A stretch of DNA of 64,000 bases, from positions 2,747,081 to 2,811,080 of the forward strand of contig JANVCC010000021.1 of assembly GCA_025345505.1 (NCBI GenBank), given 5' to 3'. The stretch is from Todiramphus chloris collaris (lineage: Eukaryota; Chordata; Aves; Coraciiformes; Alcedinidae). The translations under genes and the position numbers were made by a program. The notes beneath the pieces are model-generated. The model made no database searches and was not told the DNA's origin. It saw nothing but the letters and a program-made list of their open reading frames with translations. Below, piece by piece: positions 36,370 through 49,400 of the stretch; positions within the stretch are counted from its first letter, which is position 1, and the number at the start of each line of letters is the position of its first letter.

Positions 36370-36399
36370 CTTTAATGAGAAAGTGATCTCTTCGGAGCT
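36181..36399 (-). CDS. TXNDC9: TXNDC9 exon 2 (start codon exon)
   Basis: Acceptor CTATTTTCAG ends at 36400; the first 30 nt are 5' UTR. The ATG at 36369-36367 (AAAGATGGCTGCT, purine at -3) starts [20 protein letters not shown]. The donor is GTAATT after AAACAA. The coding part is 189 nt, residues 1-63. Confidence 0.96.
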
Positions 36400-38134
36400 C
36401 TGAAAATAGAGATACATGGAATTAACATTTATACAAATGCTTAATTAAAAGCCTGACCTCTGTCTGACTTGCAGCTCAGGCTGTAGAGAAATGAAAATGC
36501 TGTGCTATTTGAGGATACCAGTAGAAAGTGCTTTTCAATTCTGCAGCTCCCTTTGAAAAACACTTCCACAATGAATGCAGATGGCAGATACCAGTCAAGT
36601 CCTGTTCTCTCAACCCAAAGGCAGCTGTTGAAAGTGCACAGGAACCTGCAATTCCTTGTCAATAAGGAAATAAAATCCCCCAATTCCAAAGGAACACTCC
36701 TCCTGTGTCAGATCTACCTTTAGTAGATAGTCTGAAACTAGAAGGTGTAATTGGAAAGCTCCAAGCTGCTGGGAAGAGGTGTAAGGCTTCTCAGAATAAT
36801 ACTAAGCAATGCTCAGTGTATAAAGTTTCCACCAGTAGTTTAAATGCATATTTACATATGCATATTAACATATTTAGATATGAATTCAAACTCCTCAGCT
36901 ATAAGAAAGACAAGGCACTCAACAGCAAATGCTTCAGGCCAAGGCATTGCTTCAGTCAGTGTAAGAAAACTGCTGCTGCCAACATCACCCTCTGGCAGCC
37001 AGTGAAGGGATTTAAAAAGCCCCAACAACCACTGCCTAATTGCTGTCTGAAGAAACACAGCTAAAATAGTCTTCTGTAAAGTCCTCCCTACCCAAACACC
37101 TCAAAAGACACAAAATACTAAGGCTGGGGTGTATGAAGAGCTCGGGCAAAATAACATTGTTCTCCAACATGAGCTTGCACTACAAAAAAACCCCAACCCT
37201 ATCACTGAGTGATAGTTTTGAAAGGAGAGCAGTGCACAGTCACCCTAATCAGATTCTCACCCTGCAGGCTGCAGAGGTGATGTGCTGAATTTGGGCTCCA
37301 GAGGACTCTTGGCCGGATTTCAAAAAACAGCCAAAATGCCAGAGCCCACTAGCTTTGCAAACACCTTGTGTAGGGGCAAGAAAGCACTTTTAGTGGTGAC
37401 GAGAGAAACACCAACCCCATGGCAGCTGCTAAGACAAGTAACAGCCCCACCTGCCCCGGCCTGCAGCACCTCGGCTGGGGTCCCTCTCCCCAAAGCTGCC
37501 AACTACAAAGTCTCTCCGCCAGTGTTTTCTGTCCTGCTTCTTTTTCGAGAGGAAGAAAGAGCCTTGCAGCGCAGGGCTGAGGCCACAAGGTCTTCAGGAG
37601 ACGGAGGGAACCCCGCTTAGCTGAGGCAAAGGGAGGCTTGTCCTCCAAGCGAACAGGGAAGAGAAGGGAAGAAAACCCCAGCCTGAGGTCCCCAGAGGGC
37701 TCCCGGCTCGCCAAGCCGCCACAGCTCCGCTGCCAAGAACCATCTCCTATGCAGCAGGCGGCCTGGCGCCCAAGGCCCGCTCCGGGGGCACTCGGTACCA
37801 CCGCCGGGGCCGCGGACTTGCCCGCTCCGCCGAGAAGGGGCGCTGAAGGAGGCTGGAGGGCGGGGGGGGGGGGGGGGGGCCCGGCCGACACCGCCCACCA
37901 GAGACCACCCGTAGCGAGGCCTGAGGGGCGCGGCCGGCCGCGGGGCGACGGGTCCGGCCCCCAGCGGAACAGCGCGCAGGCGCCGCACACCTTCCGCGGA
38001 GCCGGTAAGGACAACGGCCGCTCTTGTCGGTCAGGCGCCAACCCGCCCCACCTACCCAGCTCCTGACGGGGCTCTCCGGTGAACCAACCTCACCCGGTAC
38101 CGGCCCAGCCACAACAACAACGCCCCTCGCTCAC
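36400..38134 (-). other. TXNDC9: TXNDC9 intron 1 (in the 5' UTR)
   Basis: The span depends on the proposed first-exon donor at 38134/38133. The half nearer the promoter (from about 37600) is CpG-island sequence with an 18-G run at 37862-37879. The large ORFs there are GC-driven and in several frames, so they are not genes. Confidence 0.55.
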
Positions 38135-38200
38135 CGCTCCCCGCCCGCCCGCCGATGTCTCGCGAGAGCCGGCGCGGGGCGGGGCGGGGCCGGATGCCGC
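38135..38200 (-). promoter_or_regulatory. TXNDC9: Probable TXNDC9 first (non-coding) exon and core promoter
   Basis: On the minus strand GGGAGCG is followed by GTGAGC, a good donor ending the exon at 38135. The perfect palindrome TCTCGCGAGA (38158-38167) is a CGCG-box found at start sites of CpG-island promoters. GC boxes (GGGGCGGGG) lie at about 38175-38190. The start site itself is inferred; another donor-like site (G|GTGAGG, near 38091) cannot be excluded. Confidence 0.6.
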
Positions 38201-38228
38201 GTGCGCGAGGAGCTTCCCCGACGCTCTC

Positions 38229-38233
38229 ATTGG
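38229..38233 (-). promoter_or_regulatory. CCAAT box for TXNDC9
   Basis: ATTGG on plus is CCAAT on the TXNDC9 strand, some 60-70 bp upstream of the CGCG box: a plausible NF-Y site. Confidence 0.5.
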
Positions 38234-38276
38234 TTGGGAGCGGAGGGCGAGTCCCCTGCGGCGGGCGGTGCTCGGT

Positions 38277-38286
38277 GCGCATGCGC
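38277..38286. promoter_or_regulatory. NRF1-type motif
   Basis: GCGCATGCGC, the palindromic core of the NRF1 site, about 110 bp upstream of the CGCG box in a housekeeping CpG island. Confidence 0.6.
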
Positions 38287-40351
38287 GGTCCGGGAGGGCG
38301 GGCGTGTGTCCGTCCCTCCGTCCGTCCGCTTCCGCGCCGCAGCTCCGCCCCGGTAGCGGGAACTGGCTCTGCCGGGGCGCGCTGCCCACCCCCCGCCCCT
38401 AGTCCCGGCCGTACGCAGCGGCTTCCTTCACCGCTTCCTGCCCTGCCGAGCGGGCGCGTCGGGGGAGCAGCTCCAGGCAACCGGCCTCCTACCGGCGCGT
38501 TGCTCTGGGCGGGGCTCGGCCGTCAGGGGGCGTGTCCCGCCCCGCCCTTTCCCTCACCCCTCTGGGCCACCGTTGCGGGGCATCTGCCGGCGGGAGCTGG
38601 GAGGGATCGGATCCGCTGTTCTGGGGGACTCCTCGGGGTTGGGCGTTGTGAGGCCTGAGCCCCCCCGCAGGGAGTTGGGGCGCGGCGGGGGCTTTAAGGG
38701 CCGGGAGGCGCGGGGCCGGTGCCCTCGAGCGATGCCGTGAGGTAAGGGCGGCGAGAGCGGGTTCGGGGGATGGGTGCCGGGCCGCGGCGGGGCTCGGTCC
38801 GACCGCTCCGGCAAAGAGGACGGCTGCGTCGGAGTGGCCGGGGTTTCTCGTGTCTTTGCTCTGCGCAGGTGTTAGAAGACCCGCGGGTTTGAATTACGGG
38901 ATATTAAAGTGTGTTTTCAAAAAAAAAACAACAAACCGAGTGTTCTGCTTTTCTTGTTTCCTGGAAATCTTGACTCCCCGGCCCCGAGCCGTGTTGGTGA
39001 GGCGGGCGGGGGCGGGAAGATAAAACTCCTGGCCTTATCTGCAGCGCGTGGGGAGCCTGGGTGGGCGAGGCTGATAAGAGGCTGGAGCTGCGTAAAGGCA
39101 GAGAGAAGGGGGGAAGCGAGATGGAGGTGGTGATCCCGAGGCTGGAAGGTGTCAAGCTCGTTCTGACCGCAAAAGGAGTTACTGTAGGGGGGGTGGCGGC
39201 AGCAACCGAGCCTGCAGCTGAAAGCGTATTAAATAACGGCATGTCTGTAACCGCGGTTTTGCTCCTCGCTTTGCTCTAGAGAACCGTGGCCGGGGGGAGG
39301 TGGGGTTGCCCCCGAGAGCCCCTCCGCCGTAACCCGCGGTGTTTGCTCTCTTTTAACTTCTGTGCCGTGTTTGGGTCAACTTGGGCCGTCTTTTCCTCCT
39401 GCCCCGCAGCCGCAGTGCCCGGGCTCTCCCGTGCCAGGGAGCACCGCACCCTTCCAGCTGCGAGCCGTGTCGCAAGGTTTCCTGGAAGGAAAAAGCTTGA
39501 CACGCTGAGGAAATCTGGCGAGGAGGGAAGGAAATGCCAAACTTTTAATGGTGCCCGGCTCCCTGCGGGGGGCACCTCTTGTGTCCCCGGAGCCGAGTTC
39601 GGTCATTGTAAACCCAACGATCATTTCAAGCCGCTGTTTTGGCGGGAGGCCGGTGACCACCGGGTCAGAGGTTGGATAAAGGGCAGGCAGAGTCCCGGGA
39701 AGGGCTGGGGGAGCGCAGGGAGGGGGAACCAGCCGGGAGTACCGGGCAGCGTTCGCCAACGCGCCCCACGCCCGAGTTCTGCTGCCCGCTTGCTGTGCTG
39801 CTGCGGAGCATCCTAAAAGCTGTCCCCTTATCCTCTTCCCCCACCCTGACCGAGCTGTCCCGTTTGCCTCCAGATAAGGGTTTTCCAAACGCGCCTCCTT
39901 TATTGTGGCGGCTGAGTCGGGTTCTGTGACCAAACCGGCCGCGATCCCCCCCCCCCCCCCCCATCCCCAGGAGCCCCGGTCCTTTGGGCAGCCCTCGGGC
40001 GAGGCAAGAGGACTGGAGGCAAACTACCGTTACTCGGACGTTTTCCAAGACTGCCCGAGGACCGAACTGACGGAATCAAGGCCTGTTTCGAGCTGCAAAG
40101 GCCGAGAGCAGTCCCGGCGCCGGTGGCGGCAGCAGCGGCCGCCTGCTCCCTCACCGCTCCCCCTCCGGCCGGCAGGGGGCGCCGTGGGGCGGAGCTCGCG
40201 CCGGGCGGCGGAGCGCCTCTCGTCGCGTGCACCGGCGCGGGGCAGGCCGGGACGGCGGCGGCGGGTAAAGGAGGAGGAGGAGGGAGGAGTGGGGGGGGCG
40301 TGCGCGTGCGCGGCGCGCGGCTGGGGCGGGCGGAGGGGGCGGCTTTCCCAT

Positions 40352-40474
40352 ATGCACGGGGCTGCGCGCGCGCGGGCGGGCGGCCGGGCAGCGCTGAGGC
40401 GGGGGGACGAGCGCTGGGGCCGCCGCCTCTGCCGCCGCCATGGGCAAGAAGCAGAAGAACAAGAGCGAGGACAG
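40352..40474 (+). other. Upstream ORF overlapping the EIF5B start (putative)
   Basis: An ATG at 40352-40354 opens a frame offset from the EIF5B ATG. It reads through exon 1 without a stop and, after splicing to exon 2, meets TGA within 12 nt: 44 codons in all. Its context is weak (C at -3). It matters only if transcripts start upstream of 40352, which I cannot show. Confidence 0.4.
40440..40474 (+). CDS. EIF5B: EIF5B coding exon 1
   Basis: Encodes [11 protein letters not shown] plus two bases of Ser12. The donor is GTATGG. Inside the CpG island. Confidence 0.96.
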
Positions 40475-43400
40475 GTATGGGAGGCGGCCGCCAACCCACC
40501 ACCCCTCCCTTCTCCTCGCCGCTTACTTCCCCGGGGCCGCTGACAGCGGCGAGCGCCGGTGCCGCGGCGCTGAGTCAGGCCCTGCCGGGGCTCGCGGCCT
40601 CGCTGGAGGTGGCGGGCAGGCGGCGCTCCCCAGGCCCGGCCCGGCCCGGCCCGGCCCGGCCTGGCCCCGCGGGCGGTCTCTGAGGCGCCAGGCCCGCTCG
40701 TGTCCCTCGCCCCACGGTGGCCGCGGGGGGCGGCGTGGAGAGGCCGGCGGCGTGGAGAGGCCGGTGGCGGTGGGAGAAACTTGGCCCTTGAGCTGCTGCG
40801 TTGCCGCCGCCGCCGTCTTCGCGCTCCCTCCGAAAAGGCTCTCTCTCCCCTCAGCCCTCGCCCGGGTTCTCGGGGAGTTTGTGTAGGAGCAGGCGGGCGG
40901 CCCCTGGTTGGGAGCGCAGATCTCGATCGGCAGCTCATAATCGCCGCTTGGTTCAGTTGCGGGGTCTGAAATGGTTTGGGCGGTTTTGTGGGGTTTTTTT
41001 GTTTCTTTACTTAGGGTTATTTTTTAATAGGCAACAGTGACATACATCGTGCTAGAACTGGGTGATTTGTGTGTGTTCAGTAACTTCAGATGTTACATGT
41101 TTTAGTGAAGGGAGGATAAGAGGATCGCTTCTGGGGTTATGTGTGTGTCATCTCGGGTGCTGCCCCATCTGTGAATTTCTCTGTGTGTAAGAGAATCTTC
41201 CAATGGCACCTATAGTAACCATATGGAACGTGGACTGCATAATGTTGTGTATCTATATGCTAGCAGGAGACAACATAGTATTACTTGTCGCTATACAATA
41301 AGAAATAAAAGCATACAATCAATTTGGAGAGTGTTTTTAGTTGTTAATACTGACAAGGAGTTAATTGAAGACTGGCATTTTAAACTATGTATGAACTAGA
41401 AACTATTTTCCTTACCTGGACTCCTCCTTTTGCACATCCTTTTTGAGTCATTGTTTCTCTTATGAAAGCACTCCCTGTGACAGCTATTTCACAAAATACT
41501 ATTTCCTTCCTAAGCATTTACTACCTAGATGTGTATTGCATTAATATGCTGATGTAAATGATTTCAGGTTGTTACCCTTTAACGGGTTAGGGTGTCAACT
41601 TTAGTTTCTCTGGTCCTTTCTGGGTAATGAATATTTTGCTAATGAGGTTTTTTGCTCACACCTTTTGCCATATCGTGTTGTTACTGGCTTGTTTCTCGGG
41701 CTGTGTTTCACAGGTCTATCTTGGGAGCAGCCCTGGTGAGGACGTGAGTCAAGCGTGATTTGAGAAAGCAGAGAGAAAGGCTGGCTTTTTGTGTTGTAAA
41801 GGAAGGAAGGCCTTGTGCTCTTCTTTGTATCTGCTGCAGTAGATGCCAGAATCATGCAGAAGCCTTCAGGTACTGAAGCACTGCTGCTTGGGGTCCTTCC
41901 AGTGACAGTGGCTGATGCGCAGGGGACGCTTTGAGAGTCTTGGTGCCTGCTGGATACCTTGTTCTCTTTGTACCTCCATGTGTGTTTCTGTGTGTCTGTA
42001 AATTACTAAAGCATGGGCCTCTCTTGGATACTATGCACAAAATCTCATTTACGGCTAAGAAATGGCAGATGGAAGCACACCTTTAAAAGAGAGGACAGGA
42101 ATTTATTGTTGGAATGGTTAAAGTCTTAAGAGGCTGGTGATTATTAAGATCTAATTGTTACAGAAGAAGAAAAAGCAATAATGCAGTTACCGTCGTTACG
42201 CTCACCATCTCCCTGCCGCTGAGTCCTAAGGCCAGTGATGGTGGTGAGCTGTTGGGACGAGATGTCAGAGTCAGGTGTCCTTTACAAGGAGCAATATGCT
42301 TGTTTGTGTTGATGGCTTCATCTTCCTCACTCTAGCGTCCACTTGAGATCATTTTTATATGCCTGTTACTATGTTTGTGTGACTCTGTTTGTCATTGGTT
42401 TGCAGCTCCGTGTTCCATCCACATATGTAAAAGCACTATATATTAGATACAATTTCTTTCTTGCTTCTTACCCCTAAAACCAGCTTTCTCCAGGTCTGTA
42501 TTGCTCTTAACCAGCCGCTGGTGAGTTGTGGGGTGTCCAGTGCCCAGTCCTGTGGAAGCCATCTCTGTTTACCCGGTGCCTGCTCTCCTCTCGGCCGCAT
42601 CCTCTGGATCTGCTTCCTCAGGCCCCTGTTACCACACCAGGCCTGTGTTTCTCTACACTGCATCATTGTTGTAGAGTTGTGACTCTCTCCTTCTGTACAG
42701 AGTAGCTGCTTGTCTAGACAAAACTATGGTTGCAGCGTGCCTGGGTAAACAAAAGGAGAACCAATTAGGCATAGGCACCTGGTCAGTTAGAGAAACTGCT
42801 GTCACAGCTGAATCAAGTGACAGTTGTAGGCAGGTCAAGAGAAGTTCAGCCAAAGTAAGCCTGGCAGGCTTTAGTCCTAAGGCCCTGCAAATACAGTATG
42901 GAGCTTAGGGTGCTACCAGCAGTGGCAATTCTGTGTCACAGGATTGTATGCCAACGGGAGGGCTGATGTGGAAGAGGAATTTGAACGAAAGGACAAGATG
43001 GTTAGACTGGATGTATTTTACAGTGTTTGAGAGGATGGGAGTGAGGCTGGACCTGGAAGGCCAGTGACGTTTTGGAATAGGCTCTGTTTGCAGAGGTACC
43101 CTCATCATCTGGTTGTGTTGGTTCTAGGTGACACCCCTGGGAATGTCAGGTTCCCTCAAGGGAGAAGCTGCATCAGATATTTGCATCTGTAGCTTGAAGC
43201 TGGACTTCAACATCCCCCACCAGACTCCCTTCATTCCAGTGGAGTGAGAGAGGAATCGCACCATGGAATCAAAGGCTTCCAGTTGGTTTTTGCCTCCTGC
43301 ATCTTCAGCTCTGTGCTATGCTACGTGTTATTTGTTTTCTTCTCCGTCTCCTCTCTCCTTCCCCAACAATTACGTTACAGATTCAGTCCCTTGCATCCCA

Positions 43401-46400
43401 AAATCATGTGGCATCTCACAGGCATAGCTCGCAGCGCAGGGGAAGCACATGGGAAGATGCATGTGGTATGTCTGGGAGGTGAATATTGTTTTGAAAATTG
43501 ACGTGACAGAAAGGAGATATTCTGCTTGTCTTCTGACATACAGAGACAAGTTATAAAAGGTACGAGTCATCTTCACTCGCCTTTTCTCCTCTCACTCCCG
43601 TAGCTTTGACTTCTGTTGTGCAGTTTTCTCCTCCCTTGTTTCTGCTGAGTACAGAAGTCTGCTGTCATTTATCCCCAGGCAGCCTCTCACTCCTCCCTGC
43701 TCCCAGTGGGATGGGGAGGAGAATCAGGGCGAGGGGAAGGTAAAACTTGTGGGTTAAGATAAGAACAGTTTAAGAACTAAAATAAATAACTGTAATGGAA
43801 AGGAATATAAAAAAAAAACCAGTAGAAATACACCCCAAGAGAAGCCAAATGATGCACAGAGCACTTGCTCACCACTCGCTGAGTGATGCCTGAGCAGTGG
43901 TCTGCACCTCCCGGCCTGCTCCCTCCAGTTTGCATACCGAGCATGACGTTCTGTGGTAGGGACTATCCCTTTGGCTAGTTCAGCTCGTCTTTCCAAGCCC
44001 TGCTTCCTCCCAGCTTCTTGAGTACCTGCTGTCTGGCAGAGCATGGAAAACTGAAAAACCCTTAACTGAGGATAAGCGCTACTTGGTAAGAACTGACACA
44101 TTGATACGTTATCATCTCACACCAAATCCAAAAGGCAGCGCTGCAGCAGCTACAAGGAAGGAAATTATCCCAGCTGAAACCAGGTCAAGGACATACAAAT
44201 GAGTATTGATACACCTTCAGGAAGTGTATTGGTAAATGAAGGCGAGGATGAATTTTTTTGTCGTGGGAACTGGATGTTAATTACGTAGGGACAAGATCCT
44301 GAGTGAGATGATGGCTGTGGTTAGTAGGGCAAGAATGGGAATGGGGGACTGTTGCTTGTTATGAATACACATTGCTGCCTGGACAGATAGACCTACAAAC
44401 CTGTTTCTCCTTTGCCAGCACCTCTGTTACACCCTCTGGGAGTCTGTTACTGACTCCTGCTTCATTGCTGTATGTCTATCAATGAATATATTTCTCTAGA
44501 ATAGTCACATAGATGGGCATTCTTAAGAGCTGCTTTTTAAAGGTGGAGAGTGTCTTGGGTTGTACACGGCTCTTAAGCCATGTGGAAGTTTCTTTAATTG
44601 CTTCCTCTTTGGAAATTTTATGGTTGTGTTGATGGCTCATTTTTCAAATGAAACTCTGCAGCAAATCTTTCAAAAAAATAACAAGTATCTGAATTGTCAA
44701 GCTTTTCTAATGGAAGTGTAGTTGTTGTGATGTGTGGTCTAGCTCCTGGGCACGTGGTGTTACGCTTTCCTTCTTGGATAGAGCTATAATGGCAGAAAGT
44801 ATGTCAAGGTTCTACCCTGCTGTCTTTGTGAATTTAGGATCTTATGTATTTTTTTTAATGTGTGAGAGGAAAGGCTGTTGTAAACTACACAACTGTGCTT
44901 TGAATTCAAGCCTCAAACTGCTGCTGTATATTTCCAAGTAAGCACGCTATACGCTGTACGTTACAAATGATCTTCTGCCTGGAATATGGCTCTTTCTGCA
45001 TGATGACTTCTTTCTCCTCTTCTCCCAGCTTTAAGTCATCTTCCTCTTCGTAGTTTTCCTTTTTCTTTAGCTTCCAGTAGGTAGTCTTTAGGTGTGTTTA
45101 TTCTTGTGCCCTTTAATATTGTGAACCGTGGCCTAAGCATACCACTCTGATCATTCATGGGTATTGCTTTAGATCTTACAGGTGCCAGCTCTGATTTTTG
45201 CAGCCAAGAGTGAACGCTGCTGCTAAAATAAGACTTAGAGTGCTGTTGCTGATGCTCTGTATTGCTTTCTCTTCTGCAAATTGAATTGCTGGCGTTGTCT
45301 GCTAGTTGTTCTATTGGGCTGGTTTTTATTAGTGTGTTAAGTAAAGTCCTAACGTTAGGTAGGAAAGTTCTGTAAAGGCTAGAAAGCCTACGAACACCTG
45401 TAGTTCAGAAACACTCTGTACACCAGAAAATTTACAGTAGTTGTCTTTATCTGCCTCTTAAAACTGTTTCCCCAAGACAGCATTCTGAAGCTCCATCAAG
45501 GAGAACACCTGAAACCCTAGACATCCCTGTTTTGCAAATATCAACTAGAAGATGCCAGGATTTTGTACTGAAAGGTGGAGTAAAATGCAAAATAATTCCA
45601 TTACAGAAAGTTATTGGCCTATTCTATGCAAATGTATACTGTTCCCCCCAAAACCTGTATTTTTTTAATCCAGGCATTTCATGTTTCTAAGAACTTTTTG
45701 TACATCTGTTGGGTATTTTTCTCTTTTTAAGCAAAGCATCACTGTAAAAAGACCATAAAGATCTTCAAATATTTGTGGTAATGGCAACATAACCCAAAAA
45801 GCACTTCAGTACACCAAGTGGGTTGTTAGAAGGAACTTTTCTTGTCAAACTCTTGATTCTCTTCATCTGTTACCTTCCTGAAGGCATCTAAACTTTAGGT
45901 ATAACCACTGCTGATGACAAGTATGAAAATTGTACATTGCAAACCACCAGGAATTTGAAAGCCTGGCTCAGAACAGCGAGGTTTATGCTAAGTTAAACTT
46001 TGCTACTGTTGTTGACACTCCTAATAGCAAGCCAGACAAGCTGACAGCTCTACATACATTTGCTGGTTTTAATTGCATTAGCACTGTCACATTTTTCTGA
46101 CTCTGTGCTCATGTGCATCTCTGTGCATGTCTTCTGAAAGCTGCCTAGGAATGAAGGTTACAGTTCTGGACAAAATCTCCAGTTTAGTAACTTTTAATGC
46201 TTGCGTAATATTAGTTTTCCTCCTCCTGACTTTGTCCCTGGAAATAGTCACTTAGACTAGGAGAGGAAATCATTTTTCTGTACCCAAGTTAGAGTGAAAT
46301 TGTGTGCACATAATTAATTCGGTCATTAAGTTTGGCTTGCTAAAAAAGTGCAGTGGAGTCTGCTGTGTGTTCTGGTCTGAAAGCATTTTGGTTCTTAGAG

Positions 46401-49400
46401 ATGTGTGTTTTGATGATCCTGGTGTTTGCTGCACTGATGACTTATTCTTCCTGTAGATGAATTTTATTTTTTTTCTTTTACAGTAGCTAGTGGAGATTTT
46501 AAACACAAACCTGCTATCTTAACAGTGAAATAAGTTTCTTTAGATGTAAGATGAAGTAGTGGTTGTATTTAATGGAGGTGGGCATCCTTTGCTTTTCAGG
46601 ATTCTAAACCATCTGAAGTATTTAATGAAGTGTTCCAAATGGTATTTTTGTGATATTTTGATTTTTATACAATGAGAGATACATAGGGTATGGTAATTGT
46701 GAAACACTGGACTTCCTCCTGGAGGTAATTTCTGTCATCTTCGCACTTTTTCTAAACAAGCAAACCCCAAAAGTCACAGTCAGGGAAGAACAAATGCCAG
46801 TTCTTTACTTAGTGTTTCGTATTCCATGCTTTTAATCATCCTGTTCTCTTGGGATGTAAACACTTACACTGAACCTTGAAGAACTGCTTTCTTCCCGAGC
46901 TCTGTGTTGCCAGCTACTAGCCACAAGAGAAGGTTTTTATCTTGGAAGCCTTGCTGTAGGATTTAGCATTGTTCAAATAGGAATTTTAGGTTGTGATGAG
47001 GTTTGTTTTGTTGTTTTTAGTCTGTGTTGTATAAAGGAGGCTTTCTGCTTTTCTAGGATCTGTTGAGGTTAAAAGTCCTATTTGCCATGTCTTTTTCAGA
47101 AGGTTTTGCTTAGCTCGTGGTTATTCCACTCTTTCCTCAGTCAGACTTGAAAGAGAAGACATGACTCTTTAATATTAAAACTGGAATCACTGTCTTGGGA
47201 GGCTGAACAAAAAGCAATTACCCTTTTAGTCAAATTTTACTTCCTTGCTGTCTCATGTAATTAGGTAGCTTCCCCATCTTCCTTCATCTTCCTAGGGAAA
47301 ATAGCTAAGGTGTAGCTTGACATCACAATTCAGTTGAGCTGTCAGACGTTTCAAACCTTGTGGTCTTGCTCCTGCTGTCCCCAGCTGCCTCCATGGCACT
47401 GGAGTCAGCGCTTGCCTGCCCACCGTGTGTGGTTTGATCTGCTGCCAAAAAAAAAGTGTTTTCTGCCAGGACTTGTGGCCATGAGATTGCCTGAGCTGCT
47501 GAGGGGAAAGGGGGGCTGGGAATGGGGAAGGAAGTCAGTGCTCCCTGCCCCACAGTTTGAGATAAAGACACGGGGAGGGTGGTCTTTTTCTGGGGCTGTG
47601 ATTTTTTAATTGATTACTATTTCTTTTTCCAAGTGCTGTCAGTTGGAGCAGTGGTTTGCATAGCTGATGCTCTCAGGGACACTCTGCTTCTTGAGCTGAG
47701 GAAGGAGCGCAGTTCATTCTTGCCTGAATTTCAGGCTCTCTCAGGCATATGTAACGTAAACGTTTTCAGCAGCAAAACCAAGGTGGCTGCTTCATCACAA
47801 ACTTCTTACTAGAGCAGTTCACCTTCTTCGATAGGTAAGAAGGAGAAAAAGGCCACAGCTTTGTTGTCGTGTTTTGAATAGCCCTGCTGAGCCAGCAGAT
47901 GCTTGTGTTTTCAGTTTCATAACCCACTTCAAGAACAAGTTGGTGGTGAGTGGTTTTGAACAATTAAATAATTACTTCCAAAGTGTTTTATGTTCTGTAG
48001 CCTTTCAAACCAGTTGCTCTAAAAGAACCTCTTTTTTGGAGGGGGGAACGCCAATTTCTCTTAGTACCTACAAGTAAAACCAACTACAAAGATGCCATTT
48101 AGCAGTAGTTTTGGATAAGTTGGATTAGTTTAGCTAGTTTTGGATAAACTCGTATTTAGAAATGCATCCTTTTTACCAGGCTTACAACCCACATATACAG
48201 AGGATGGATAAGGTTCTCTAGGGGAGAAATAGTAAAGACCTGTCTAAAAGTATTAGTTTTACTTGGTCTAAAAGTCCTATTGCAAAACCAAACCCATGGA
48301 AACAGATGGTTCAGCTTCTTTTTGGCCTTTTTGAAGTTCAAGGGTTCTTTTTAAGCAAAAGGTGACTTAATGACATTGGTGCTTTGAAGGTGGTTGGAAG
48401 AGCTGGTGTCATGGAAATGATGAAATTTCTCCAAGTTGCCTCAGCAAAAATGAGTCGTCTTATTATGCAGGAATGTGGGCAGTGAGTTCACAGCACTGAT
48501 GCAACTTTCTTACTGGCTCTGCTGCCCCATGCACGTGGATGTTTTTCTTGTCTGGTTTTAATTGTACAGCATTTTTCCTGGCGTTTGAACTTCATCTTTA
48601 GAGACAGCTTAAACCCAATCCTAACTACAATATTTTTAGTGTAATTTGATGGTAACTTTTCTCAGTTAGCTGCAAGATGAAGGCAAGCTTGAGTTGGTGT
48701 CAGTGCATCGGATCAAAAAGTACTTCTAATCTCTTGAGTCTGCACGTACCCTTTAGTTTTAGCAAGAGAGTTACCCTGTTTATAGGCTGGATGTTGAATT
48801 TCCAGTACTTCTCACTTCAGCTGAACTTTTCCATTTGATTTCTGCAGTTTTGTTTAACTTATTTCACCAGAGTCAATTTGATACAAATGAGGGCAAGTCT
48901 GTTCCTTTGTATATTGCTTATCAATCCCACTGCTCCACTCTTTCATGTCTGGATTAATAGTTCCCTTTGCTATTTATCTCACTCTGTGAAACGCTGTTGG
49001 TGTCAGTTGGCTTGCAAGGCCAACTGGAACCTGCACGGAAAGCTGGAGGAGCTTGTTTGGCAAGGAAGGGCAGTTCCTCATTTCAGCTGCAGAGGTTCAC
49101 TGAGCGAAGAAAATTCTCTGGATTCTTGTTTTGACAGCTATAGTCCCATCTTCCCTGCATTTGGGCCTGTTTTCCAGGGTAATGCCTAGCAAGGCTTTCA
49201 AGTTTCTATGCCTAGATTTGCCTGTTACAGAGATTGTACTGGATGTGGTGTCCTTAGCATAGAAGCTTCACCCTATGGAATTCCCAAGAGATGAATATTT
49301 AAAATGTGCCAGTACTTGGAGGTAAGTTTTTAACCTCCCATGTAAGGGAGAAGCCATACATAATTAAAATGGACTCGTAACTGTTCTGAAATACTTCATT

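Larger units (their letters stand above)
37600..40950. promoter_or_regulatory. CpG island between TXNDC9 and EIF5B
   Basis: This continuously GC- and CpG-rich interval covers both promoters and the EIF5B first exon. It contains an 18-G run (37862-37879), a 17-C run (39946-39962), many GC boxes and a (CCCGG)n tract at 40635-40660. All long ORFs inside it occur in overlapping frames on both strands and reflect composition. The segment of about 38880-39900 is less GC-rich and could separate two islands. Confidence 0.85.

Noticed and set aside
37349-40938. ORFs up to 302 codons in the CpG island
   Set aside because: They overlap in all frames on both strands with Pro/Arg/Gly/Ala composition, as expected from high GC with few stop codons. 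Only the 35-nt EIF5B exon 1 is supported.
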